Positions 13,475 to 21,241 of a DNA stretch of 25,854 nt are shown here, one piece after another (the first letter of the stretch is position 1; each line of letters opens with the position of its first letter). The stretch is taken from contig VGGT01000004.1 of assembly GCA_016868485.1 (NCBI GenBank), positions 1 through 25,854 on the forward strand. The letters are read 5' to 3'. The stretch is from Bacteroidota bacterium. GTDB taxonomy: Bacteria > Bacteroidota > Bacteroidia > UBA7662. Made by a program: the position numbers and the translations under genes. Under the pieces are notes generated by a model. It saw only the letters and a list, made by a program, of their open reading frames with translations, made no database searches and was not told the DNA's origin.

Positions 13475-16131
13475 TGGGCATTGATGTGGGCTAATAATTG
13501 TTCGTTGACGTATTTTAGGGCTTCGCTCAACTTTGCTTTTTCGGGGCCTCCAGCCATAGCCAATTGTGGAGATCCGCCTCCCGAACCGCCGAGTATTGCG
13601 CCTGCTTCTTTGGCGAGGCTTCCTGATGTCAAACCGGCTAAACCAGAAAGTGTTGGGTTCATGGCTATGGCTATGCTGGCTTTCTCCGAATGTATTGCAC
13701 CCAAAACCACGGCTGATAGCCCACTTTGGTTGACCAATCCACCCGCCAATTTTTTCAGATGTTCAACTTGGTCGAGATCCACAACCTTCATCAAAAACCG
13801 CATTCCTGAATATTCGGCGTATTGGGTCGAGAGTTCTTTTTGTATGCCGGATAAGGCTTGATCGTTCCTCCTTTCAAGCTCCTTTCGCATAGAGGCTAGC
13901 TCTTTTTGAAGTCTTTGAACCTGCTCTGGCAGATTTCGAGGAGATCTCAGAGTCTCATGGATCTGTTGCCATTGGGCCATTCGATCCGATACAAAACGGT
14001 GGGCCGCATGTCCACCCACCGCTTCTATTCGCCGAACACCGGCCGCCACGCCCGTTTCCGCGGTCACAAAGAAGCTGCCAATTTGGGCTGTATTCCGGAT
14101 GTGTGTACCTCCACACAACTCTACACTAAATTCGGGGTCGAAGGTGATTACCCGCACGGTTTCACCATATTTCTCTCCGAAAAGGGCCATTGCACCTCTT
14201 GCGGTCGCCTCTTCGAGAGAAACACCCGTTTCTTCTTTGAGGTCGATGGCCTGGAGTATCCGCTGATTAACAATCTCACCCACTTTTCTTGCTTCATCAT
14301 CGGACAGCGGTGCACCGTGCGAAAAATCGAAACGAAGGGATTCCGGGCCCACCAAACTGCCTTTTTGTTGAACATGAGTACCCAAAACCTGGCGTAAGGC
14401 CGCATGCAGCAGGTGTGTTGCGCTGTGATGCACCGAAATCAGCTGACGACGGCTTGCATCGACCTTGGCTGTCCAATTGCCTTCGAGTTCACCCGGCATT
14501 TGTTCAACAATGTGCATGATTTGCCCGTTTTCCTTGATGGTATCGAGGACCGGTATCGTGTGTCCAGATTCATGAATGAGTACGCCGGTGTCGCCAACCT
14601 GACCACCTGACTCCGCGTAGAAAGGCGTGCCCGTTAAAATAAGTTGAACACGCTGTTGACCTGCTTTTTCGACCTGTCGTGCTGCCAAAATGCTGGTTGA
14701 CAGTTCGGTTTGGTGGTATCCTGTGAAGACCGAACCGGAGGAATCATCCCCCAAACGAATCCAATCGCCAGCTTGTTGTCGGGTAGCCCGCCTCGATCGG
14801 TTTTTCTGCTCTTGCATGGCCTGCTCGAATCCGCCCTCATCAATAGCGAACCCCTTTTCACGGGCAATGAGGGCTGTGAGGTCGGCTGGAAATCCATACG
14901 TATCAAAAAGTTCAAAAACCTGTTGCCCCGAAAGCTCGGAAGCGGTACTCGCTTTCGCGTCTTTCATCAATTGATCCAACCTGAGCAGCCCCGTACTCAG
15001 GGTTCGTAGAAAAGTCAGCTCTTCCTGCTTGATGATATCGCATATGGTCTGTAGTTGGCTGTTCAACCGAGGGAACATCCCCCCCATTTGTGCGGATAAA
15101 ACAGGCACCAATAGGTGTAGAAATGGTTCCGTACGACCCAAAAATGTGTAGCCATACCGAACCGCCCTTCTTAATATGCGCCGGCAAACATACCCTGCTC
15201 CGGTGTTTGAAGGCAGCTGACCATCGGCAATCACAAAAGAAACTGCCCGGATGTGGTCGGCCACTACACGAATGGCGATATCAGTGGGTTCACTTTTTCC
15301 GTAGACCATACCCGTACCCCTTTCGATGGCCTCAATCAGGGGAAGAAAAACGCCGGTATCGTAGTTACTCGAAGCCCCAACCAATGCCCTACACAAGCGT
15401 TCAAAACCCATGCCGGTGTCGACATGTTTTTGGGGCAGGCGCTCCAGACGACCATCGGCCATGCGGTTGAACTCCATGAATACCAGATTCCAAATCTCGA
15501 GCACCTGAGGGTGGTCGTTGTTCACCAGTAAGGCACCGTCTTCCGTGGCGCGGTCTAAATCACTTCGTAGATCGATGTGAATCTCAGAACAGGGGCCGCA
15601 AGGACCTTGATCACCCATTTCCCAAAAATTATCTTTCCGAGAGCCGGGCAAGATTCGGCTGCTGTCGATCCACTTCGACCAATGGGAACTTGCCTCATGA
15701 TCGTATTCCAGACCATCCCCCTGGTCGCCTCCAAAAACGGTTACATAAAGTCGATCTGGATCTAACTTAAATTCTACCGTCAGCAATTCCCAAGCCCAAG
15801 CAATGGCCTCTTCTTTAAAATAATCACCAAAACTCCAATTTCCCAACATTTCGAACAAGGTATGGTGATAGGTATCGTGTCCTACATCTTCGAGGTCGTT
15901 GTGCTTACCCGATACGCGCAGACATGGCTGGGTGTCGGCCACGCGGGGGTGCGCGGCTTGTGCAAATCCCAGAAAAATATCCTTGAAAGGATTCATGCCC
16001 GCATTGGTAAATAACAGCGTGGAATCGCCCTTGACTACCAAGGGCGCGGGTTCGGCAATGTGGTGCCCCTTGCGGCGAAAAAAATCCAGAAACCTTTGGC
16101 GTACTTGTTCGGCGAGAAGGACGTTATTCAT
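13471..16131 (-). CDS. alaS: Alanyl-tRNA synthetase
   Basis: This 886-residue class II synthetase charges tRNA(Ala) and has the full family length. The class II core shows FTNAGMNPFKDIFLG, HHTLFEMLGNWSFGDYFK and GMGFERLCRAL. The editing domain carries HHSATHLLHAAL (HxxxH) and CGGTHIRNTAQIG, the zinc-binding and misacylated-tRNA-deacylating site. The C-terminal DHHA1 region ends in GAILGGSGGGSPQLAMAGG. It heads a unit with gatB (ATGA overlap). A TATTTTTG element at 16202-16209 would give a leader of roughly 65 bases. Confidence 0.98.
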   Translation of the reverse strand: MNNVLLAEQVRQRFLDFFRRKGHHIAEPAPLVVKGDSTLLFTNAGMNPFKDIFLGFAQAAHPRVADTQPCLRVSGKHNDLEDVGHDTYHHTLFEMLGNWSFGDYFKEEAIAWAWELLTVEFKLDPDRLYVTVFGGDQGDGLEYDHEASSHWSKWIDSSRILPGSRKDNFWEMGDQGPCGPCSEIHIDLRSDLDRATEDGALLVNNDHPQVLEIWNLVFMEFNRMADGRLERLPQKHVDTGMGFERLCRALVGASSNYDTGVFLPLIEAIERGTGMVYGKSEPTDIAIRVVADHIRAVSFVIADGQLPSNTGAGYVCRRILRRAVRYGYTFLGRTEPFLHLLVPVLSAQMGGMFPRLNSQLQTICDIIKQEELTFLRTLSTGLLRLDQLMKDAKASTASELSGQQVFELFDTYGFPADLTALIAREKGFAIDEGGFEQAMQEQKNRSRRATRQQAGDWIRLGDDSSGSVFTGYHQTELSTSILAARQVEKAGQQRVQLILTGTPFYAESGGQVGDTGVLIHESGHTIPVLDTIKENGQIMHIVEQMPGELEGNWTAKVDASRRQLISVHHSATHLLHAALRQVLGTHVQQKGSLVGPESLRFDFSHGAPLSDDEARKVGEIVNQRILQAIDLKEETGVSLEEATARGAMALFGEKYGETVRVITFDPEFSVELCGGTHIRNTAQIGSFFVTAETGVAAGVRRIEAVGGHAAHRFVSDRMAQWQQIHETLRSPRNLPEQVQRLQKELASMRKELERRNDQALSGIQKELSTQYAEYSGMRFLMKVVDLDQVEHLKKLAGGLVNQSGLSAVVLGAIHSEKASIAIAMNPTLSGLAGLTSGSLAKEAGAILGGSGGGSPQLAMAGGPEKAKLSEALKYVNEQLLAHINAQ

Positions 16132-16201
16132 AAAAGACAGTCAATATTCGGGGGGGTAATTTAAACGGTGGAGCTAATCGGATTGGTTGGCTGAAAGTGC
16201 G

Positions 16202-16209
16202 CAAAAATA
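16202..16209 (-). promoter_or_regulatory. -7 promoter element for alaS
   Basis: TATTTTTGCGCAC on the minus strand is an exact TAnnTTTG match about 70 bases before the alaS ATG, in the divergent spacer with the M23 peptidase gene. The -33 region has no TTG at the normal spacing, so the match is partial. Confidence 0.4.
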
Positions 16210-16224
16210 ATCATATTTTCGCCT

Positions 16225-17193
16225 GTGGCCCGAATCAAATACTACTACAACGACGCCCGTTTGCGGTTTGAAAAAGTTGAGATCCGCTGGTGGCAGCGCG
16301 CACTGAGGATTTTTGGTTTCGTGTCGGCCGTTCTCGTCTTCTCAGCTGTCGTAGTGGGGATTGCATACACTTATATTGACTCACCCAAAGAAAAGCGATT
16401 ACTGAGGGATATCGAACAATTAAGCCTACAATATGAACTGCTGCAACAGCGCACTGAACTGGCCGAACAAGCATTAAGGGAATTGGAACAACGCGACGAC
16501 CAAATCTACCGGGTCATATTTGAAGCGGAGCCGCTTGGTGATCAGGTTCGCTCGGGCATAGCGACTCAGACCCAGCGTTCTTCGATCATGTCGCGTAATC
16601 AAACAAAGCTCATAGAAGAAACAGCAGAGCGGGTTCAGAGCCTCGGCAAAAGATTGTACCGCCAAAGCAAGAGTTATGACGAATTGGCCCGAATGGCGAG
16701 CGACAAAAAGCAATTGCTTTCGGCCATTCCGGCCATTCAACCTGTTTCGAATAAAAACCTAACCTCCATCGCCTCTGGTTTTGGATACCGGATTGACCCC
16801 ATCTACAAAACACTTAAAATGCATGAAGGGGTTGATTTTACCGCCCCTACCTCTACCGCTGTTTATGCTACGGGTGATGGTCGGGTAGAAAAATTGCTTC
16901 GAATGGATCGAGGCTATGGCAATGCGGTGATCATCAACCATGGTTTTGGCTATCAGACACTCTATGCTCACCTCTCGGCCTTTGCGGTTCGTCAGGGACA
17001 GAAAATCAGTAGAGGCACACTCATTGGCAAAGTAGGCAATACGGGAAAAAGCACCGGGCCACACCTACATTATGAGGTTATTAAGGATGGCCGAAAGGTT
17101 AATCCGGTCTATTTCTTCCATGATGACATTAGCCCCGACCAATTTGATCGGCTCATACAAATTTCAGGAACCCTCAATCAATCCTTCGACTGA
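16225..17193 (+). CDS. M23-family metallopeptidase (LytM-type)
   Basis: This 322-residue envelope peptidase has the architecture of membrane-anchored cell-wall endopeptidases or their inactive regulators. A membrane segment lies at about 28-50, a coiled coil at about 55-95 and a C-terminal LytM domain from about 180. The zinc ligands are present: H200 and D204 in MHEGVDFTA, and H282 in GPHLHYEV. H249 in YAHLS and H280 complete the site, so the enzyme should be active on peptidoglycan cross-bridges. The start is GTG, and the N-terminus MARIKYYYND fits Bacteroidota homologues as I recall them. A TATTTTCG near-match to the -7 element lies three bases upstream. The stop shares one base with the MerR-like start. 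Confidence 0.93.
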   Translation: MARIKYYYNDARLRFEKVEIRWWQRALRIFGFVSAVLVFSAVVVGIAYTYIDSPKEKRLLRDIEQLSLQYELLQQRTELAEQALRELEQRDDQIYRVIFEAEPLGDQVRSGIATQTQRSSIMSRNQTKLIEETAERVQSLGKRLYRQSKSYDELARMASDKKQLLSAIPAIQPVSNKNLTSIASGFGYRIDPIYKTLKMHEGVDFTAPTSTAVYATGDGRVEKLLRMDRGYGNAVIINHGFGYQTLYAHLSAFAVRQGQKISRGTLIGKVGNTGKSTGPHLHYEVIKDGRKVNPVYFFHDDISPDQFDRLIQISGTLNQSFD

Positions 17194-17540
17194 TGCCCTA
17201 CAAACCCTACATTCTCGAAAAAAAATACTACACCATCGGTGAAGTAGCTGTGCTCCTCGATGTGAACGCCACCGTACTGAGGTTTTGGGAAAAGCAATTT
17301 TCCGCCATCAAACCGTCTAAGAACCGAAAGGGCAATCGGGTATATACGCAGGCGGACATACACCTACTCGAAAAGGTGAGGCACCTGGTCAAAGACAAAG
17401 GATTTACCTTAAAAGGAGCTGCTGAACAACTTCAACAGAAGCCTCTTCCTACGGAAACGGACCCCAAACATGAGATCCTTGTGCGCTTGGTGAAGGTGAA
17501 GGGCTTTTTGGAGACGCTTAAAAAGGAACTGGGGCGATAA
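17193..17540 (+). CDS. MerR-family transcriptional regulator
   Basis: This 115-residue DNA-binding protein has an N-terminal MerR-type winged helix: YYTIGEVAVLLDVNATVLRFWEKQF (about 11-35) and NRKGNRVYTQADIHLLEKV (about 47-65). A short helical tail follows, without the cysteines of metal sensors. In Bacteroidota, small MerR proteins are commonly paired with M23 peptidases. Here the ATG overlaps the peptidase stop by one base (TGATG), pointing to translational coupling and perhaps a shared envelope role. The effector, if any, is unknown. Confidence 0.92.
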   Translation: MPYKPYILEKKYYTIGEVAVLLDVNATVLRFWEKQFSAIKPSKNRKGNRVYTQADIHLLEKVRHLVKDKGFTLKGAAEQLQQKPLPTETDPKHEILVRLVKVKGFLETLKKELGR

Positions 17541-17600
17541 TCTGTGTTGTTGATAATTTGTGCATCGTGTGGTTTGATTTTGTGCTTTTTTTGAACAAAA

Positions 17601-18110
17601 ATGCAGATTCAGAAGCAGAATGTAGATGATGTCCGTAGCGATTGGACGACCTTCAGCAGGGATGCGATACAATCTACCCTCGTTGATTATGTGTTCGCCT
17701 GTGTACAAAAAGAAATGCTAAACGGAAAAGAATTACGCGTTTGCGTGGGAACCGACTCACAACAATACGCCAGGCATTCAGAATTCGCCTCCGTGGTGGT
17801 CATTTATAAAGTCGGGCAAGGCGGAAGTATGCTCATGCGTCGATTTAGGGAAACCCGCTCAATGACCTTGCGTGAACGCCTGATGCATGAGGTAGCGCTT
17901 TCTATTGATATTGCTTGGCAATTGCTCGAACCGCTGCAAAAACTCGGAGCCACTGTTGAAGTGCATGCCGATATCAACGAAGACCCCCGATTTCCATCGC
18001 ATGTGGCCTATCAGGAGGCCCGGGGCTATGTTCGGGGCATGGGACTTACCTTTAAGGCCAAGCCCGAAGCCTTCGCTAGTTCATGCTGTGCAGACGCCTT
18101 GGTGCATTGA
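17601..18110 (+). CDS. YkuK-family ribonuclease H-like protein (DUF458)
   Basis: This 169-residue protein matches the YkuK/DUF458 family, predicted to have an RNase H-like fold of unknown substrate. The conserved acidic and polar motifs are visible: CVGTDSQ (about 48-54), LMHEVALSIDIAW (about 94-106), VHADINEDPRF (about 121-131) and the C-terminal KPEAFASSCCADALV. The scattered aspartates fit a metal-dependent nuclease site, but activity is inferred. It follows the MerR-like gene after 60 bases on the same strand and converges on fbp. The ATG at 17601 follows an A-rich stretch typical of Bacteroidota leaders. Confidence 0.88.
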   Translation: MQIQKQNVDDVRSDWTTFSRDAIQSTLVDYVFACVQKEMLNGKELRVCVGTDSQQYARHSEFASVVVIYKVGQGGSMLMRRFRETRSMTLRERLMHEVALSIDIAWQLLEPLQKLGATVEVHADINEDPRFPSHVAYQEARGYVRGMGLTFKAKPEAFASSCCADALVH

Positions 18111-18175
18111 TGCATGATTCTAAAGGAGCATTGACACCCGACATAAAGACGATTTATCGTGTAGAGGAGTGTCGA

Positions 18176-19201
18176 TCATCCAATAAAATACTCATTCGAG
18201 GCCACTGGATCGTGTTGGCGGATTAGTTCTTCCACTTTTTCCACCATTCGTGTGCTGCCCAATACGATGGGCACCCGTTGGTGCAATTCGTTGGGTCTAA
18301 TATCCAGAATTCGGTGGTAGCCATCGGATGCCTTACCCCCTGCCTGCTCCACAATAAAGGACATGGGGTTACCCTCGTATCCCAAACGAAGCTTTCCGCT
18401 GGGTGATTTCTTGGTGGCCGGATAAATAAATACCCCACCCTTGATTATGTTTCGGTGTAAATCAGCCACCATAGAGCCGATATAACGTGAGCTATAGGGT
18501 CTGCCTGAGGCGGGGTCCTGAGCCTGGCAATATTTAATATACTTTTTTACTCCCTCAGGAAAATCCAAATAGTTCCCTTCGTTGATCGAATATATTTTAC
18601 CTTCCTCAGGAATCCGCAGGTTGGGGTGCGAAAGGCAAAACTCCCCGATCGAAGGATCCAAGGTGAAGCCATTTACCCCATGCCCTGTGGTATAGACCAA
18701 CATGGTGGATGATCCATAAACGATGTAGCCAGCCGCTACTTGGTGCCGACCGGCCTGAAGGCAATCTTCGCGGCTGCCCGGACCGGATTCCGTGATTCGT
18801 CTGTAAATCGAAAAGATGGTTCCGATGGAAACGTTCACGTCAATATTGGAACTTCCATCGAGCGGGTCGATCAAAACAACATACTTGGCATCGCGCGACA
18901 CATCCGATTGGATCGGAATGATATCGTCTTCCTCCTCACTCGCCACCGCGCAACATTCACCCCCGGCGCTTAAGGCAGCAATAAACTGTTCGTTAGCGAA
19001 TACATCCAACTTCTTAACCGACTCACCCTGCACATTCACACCACCTGTTTCGCCCAATATATTCACCAAACCCGCCTTGTTCACTTCGCGGTTCACAATT
19101 TTCGCGGCAATGCCTAAATCACGCAATAATCGCGATAAATGCCCTTTTGAAAACGGAAACTCCTTTTGACGTTCAATGATAAATTGTCCGAGTGTTTGCA
19201 T
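18176..19201 (-). CDS. fbp: Class I fructose-1,6-bisphosphatase
   Basis: This 341-residue gluconeogenic enzyme hydrolyses fructose 1,6-bisphosphate. The metal and substrate motifs are intact: LIDPLDGSSNIDVNVSIG (metal-binding DPLDG), NEGNYLDF, YSSRYIGSMVADLHRNIIKGG and GKLRLGYEGNPMSF, ending with the acidic metal ligand region EQAGGKASDG. I chose the ATG at 19201 (MQTLGQF) over a TTG two codons upstream. The leader carries TATAACATTATA (19224-19213), also found before ychF, and further upstream four 11-bp phased repeats (19241-19284). It diverges from the aminotransferase gene and converges with the YkuK-like gene. Confidence 0.97.
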   Translation of the reverse strand: MQTLGQFIIERQKEFPFSKGHLSRLLRDLGIAAKIVNREVNKAGLVNILGETGGVNVQGESVKKLDVFANEQFIAALSAGGECCAVASEEEDDIIPIQSDVSRDAKYVVLIDPLDGSSNIDVNVSIGTIFSIYRRITESGPGSREDCLQAGRHQVAAGYIVYGSSTMLVYTTGHGVNGFTLDPSIGEFCLSHPNLRIPEEGKIYSINEGNYLDFPEGVKKYIKYCQAQDPASGRPYSSRYIGSMVADLHRNIIKGGVFIYPATKKSPSGKLRLGYEGNPMSFIVEQAGGKASDGYHRILDIRPNELHQRVPIVLGSTRMVEKVEELIRQHDPVASNEYFIG

Positions 19202-19212
19202 AAGCAATAGAA

Positions 19213-19236
19213 TATAATGTTATAGCAATGATAAGG
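19213..19236 (-). promoter_or_regulatory. AT-rich promoter/operator motif in the fbp leader
   Basis: On the minus strand CCTTATC (19236-19230), five bases, then TATAACATTATA (19224-19213), ending 11 bases before the ATG. The 12-mer and the heptamer are the same as in the ychF leader (2233-2255), where four bases separate them. The 12-mer is a TATAA/TTATA dyad. Confidence 0.45.
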
Positions 19237-19240
19237 AAAT

Positions 19241-19284
19241 GGGACTAAAAAGGGACAAGAAGGGGAATAAAAAGCGACAAGATA
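19241..19284. repeat. Four 11-bp phased direct repeats upstream of fbp
   Basis: GGGACTAAAAA, GGGACAAGAAG, GGGAATAAAAA and GCGACAAGATA follow each other without gaps from 19241, 19252, 19263 and 19274. They also form two 22-bp units matching at 18 of 22 bases. Repeats spaced by one helical turn are typical of cooperative regulator sites, for example OmpR/PhoB-type proteins. They lie 40-83 bases before the fbp ATG and end 37 bases before the divergent aminotransferase start. Confidence 0.6.
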
Positions 19285-19321
19285 GTCCGAAAATCGATTA
19301 CTTGTACTTATTTTTCGCCCT

Positions 19322-20176
19322 GTGTGGTTTATCTATACAAAAGGAAGTTGGCGAGCAACTGGCGTTGGTGATTTCCCTGCGCTTGAGCACAATCGGGCCT
19401 TCAGCTACGGAGATGGCCTCTTTGAGTCTATTGTCGTTGGCCATGGGAAACTGCTTTGGTTGCAACGCCACCTCGCCCGTCTCTTTTCGGGCGCGCAACA
19501 GATTGGGCTCGATATGTCTGTCGACCACAGTGAATTGAGCGCTGCCTTAGAGAAACTTGCCCGCAATCATCAGCATTCGACGGGGGCCGGAGCCGTTTGG
19601 CGAATCTATGCATTTCGTGTTTCTGAGGGTCGTTATTGCCCCCTGGAGGATCGATCTTGCCTGATGTTGCGCACTGAAGAGGCACCCCTGCCCTACCCCC
19701 AGCAGGATTCATCACCCTTGTGCATTGGGGTGGCGGAGCAACGCAAAGTGCCCATCACCCGGCCGGAGGTTAAACGAATGGCGGCACTCGATTATGTGTT
19801 GGCGGCTCGGGAGGCGCGCATGAGGGGCTGGCACGATGCGCTGATGCTGAACTCCGATGGCCGCGTGGTTGAGTGCAGCAGCAGCAATATTTTTTTGGTG
19901 AAAGACAAGCAAATTTTGACCCCCTCCTTGTCGGAAGGATGTTTGCCTGGGGTGATGAGGGGTCTTATTTTAGAAGAATTTTCGTCGGAAGTTGGTCTCG
20001 ATCCCTATGAACAACCAATCGGCCTTGATGAATGCTTGGTCGCAGATGCCATCCTGCTGAGTAACGCCCGGCATGGAATTCGGGAGGTCGATCTTTTGGG
20101 CAACACCCCATTCAATCGATCGGGATGGGGAAAACGCCTTCAGGACCGTTTGTTATTCAAGGCCCGTCTCAGGTAA
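19322..20176 (+). CDS. Aminotransferase class IV (PLP-dependent)
   Basis: This 284-residue fold-type IV PLP enzyme belongs to the family that includes branched-chain aminotransferases, D-amino-acid aminotransferases and aminodeoxychorismate lyase (PabC). It shows FSYGDGLFESI (about 27-37), the probable Schiff-base lysine in PEVKRMAALDYVLAA, DALMLNSDGRVVECSSSNIFLV and TPSLSEGCLPGVMRG. The last two are the PLP-phosphate and substrate loops. The substrate cannot be assigned; PabC-like is one plausible reading. The start is GTG, preceded by TATTTTTCGCCCT, very like the region before the GTG-start M23 gene. It diverges from fbp and converges with fmt. Confidence 0.9.
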   Translation: MWFIYTKGSWRATGVGDFPALEHNRAFSYGDGLFESIVVGHGKLLWLQRHLARLFSGAQQIGLDMSVDHSELSAALEKLARNHQHSTGAGAVWRIYAFRVSEGRYCPLEDRSCLMLRTEEAPLPYPQQDSSPLCIGVAEQRKVPITRPEVKRMAALDYVLAAREARMRGWHDALMLNSDGRVVECSSSNIFLVKDKQILTPSLSEGCLPGVMRGLILEEFSSEVGLDPYEQPIGLDECLVADAILLSNARHGIREVDLLGNTPFNRSGWGKRLQDRLLFKARLR

Positions 20177-20185
20177 TGAAGATTG

Positions 20186-20257
20186 ATGGCAGGCGCCTGT
20201 TGGCACACCCAAGTACCCCAGACATGGCAGGCGCAAAGCGGCTCACTAAGTACCCCA
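20186..20257. repeat. Diverged 37-38-bp duplication at the 3' end of fmt
   Basis: ATGGCAGGCGC occurs at 20186-20196 and 20224-20234, and AAGTACCCCA at 20211-20220 and 20248-20257, offsets of 38 and 37 bp. The second AAGTACCCCA covers the fmt stop and its last two codons, so the spacer copy looks like a decayed tandem duplication of the gene's end. CAGGCGCCTG at 20190-20199 is a perfect palindrome. Confidence 0.6.
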
Positions 20258-21199
20258 AATTACTTCCCTCATTTCGGGGTGACCCCTCAAAAAATCCTGT
20301 GCACTCATGGGTCTTGCACCCGCGGCTTGCACTTGTTCAATGACCAACAGACCATCGCCACAACCCACCAGCCAATTCCCATCGATATAGGTTGTTTGTC
20401 CGGCAACCAAATTGGGGGTGGCTACTACACGGCGGGTGCGCAGGATCTTCATCTGCTCGCTCCTGTATAATGTGTGGGCTCCGGGTGAAGGTGATAAGCC
20501 CCGCACCAGATTATGAATTTTTTGTGCGCACATGTTCCAATCAATTCGCCCCGTTTCGGGCCTTAATTTAGGCGCGTGGGGGTATTGCGTGTAAAGGTCA
20601 GCAATCTGGGTTTCGAAAACTGCGGTGCCATTCAGCACTTGTTGAACGCCTTCCAGCAAAAGAGGGGCGCCTACTTCGAGCAATAAATCGTGCAGCGCAC
20701 CGGCATCAGCCTCTGGATCGATGTTCACCGCTCGTTTACCGATCATATCACCCGTATCAATCTCGTGGCGAAGTCTAAAGGTGGTCAAACCCGTTTGGGT
20801 TTCACCGTTAATAATGGCCCATTGAATGGGTGCAGCGCCTCTGTAGGCGGGAAGAAGAGATGCGTGCAGGTTGATGGTGCCCAACGGAGGGAAATTCCAA
20901 ACCACTTCCGGAAGCATTCGAAAGGCCACGATCACCTGCAGGGCGGGATTCCAAATCCGCAATTGCGCCAAAAATTCGGGCGATTTCAAGCGTTCTGGCT
21001 GCGCAAGTGGCAATCCATGCTCCAGCGCATAGCGCTTGACAGGCGACTCATTGAGTTTTCGACCACGCCCAGCCGGACGGTCGGGTGCGGTCACCACCCC
21101 CGATATGCGTACACCCCCCTGGTGCAGAACTTCCAGACAGTGCGCGGCAAATGGGGGTGTGCCAAAAAACACAATTGGTTGTGGTTGAAACTCCGACAT
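20246..21199 (-). CDS. fmt: Methionyl-tRNA formyltransferase
   Basis: This enzyme formylates Met-tRNA(fMet) with 10-formyltetrahydrofolate for translation initiation. The product has 317 residues from the chosen ATG. IVFFGTPPFAA opens the Rossmann-like formyltransferase domain. The catalytic Asn and His lie in GTINLHASLLPAYRGAAPIQWAI, and the catalytic Asp in RHEIDTGDMIG. The C-terminal OB-like tRNA-binding domain runs from about residue 205. I chose the ATG at 21199 (MSEFQPQ); another at 21214 adds five residues and is also possible. It lies downstream of the NamZ-like gene on the same strand, about 40 bases apart, and is probably co-transcribed. Confidence 0.97.
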   Translation of the reverse strand: MSEFQPQPIVFFGTPPFAAHCLEVLHQGGVRISGVVTAPDRPAGRGRKLNESPVKRYALEHGLPLAQPERLKSPEFLAQLRIWNPALQVIVAFRMLPEVVWNFPPLGTINLHASLLPAYRGAAPIQWAIINGETQTGLTTFRLRHEIDTGDMIGKRAVNIDPEADAGALHDLLLEVGAPLLLEGVQQVLNGTAVFETQIADLYTQYPHAPKLRPETGRIDWNMCAQKIHNLVRGLSPSPGAHTLYRSEQMKILRTRRVVATPNLVAGQTTYIDGNWLVGCGDGLLVIEQVQAAGARPMSAQDFLRGHPEMREVIWGT

Positions 21200-21241
21200 G
21201 GGATGATCTAACATGGATCTGATGGGGTAAAATGTTCTGGA

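Noticed and set aside
18133..18173. Hairpin between the YkuK-like gene and fbp (ACATAAA/TTTATcGT inside GACAC/GTGTC)
   Set aside because: The stems are short, with a bulge, and no U-tract follows on either strand, so I do not call a bidirectional terminator.
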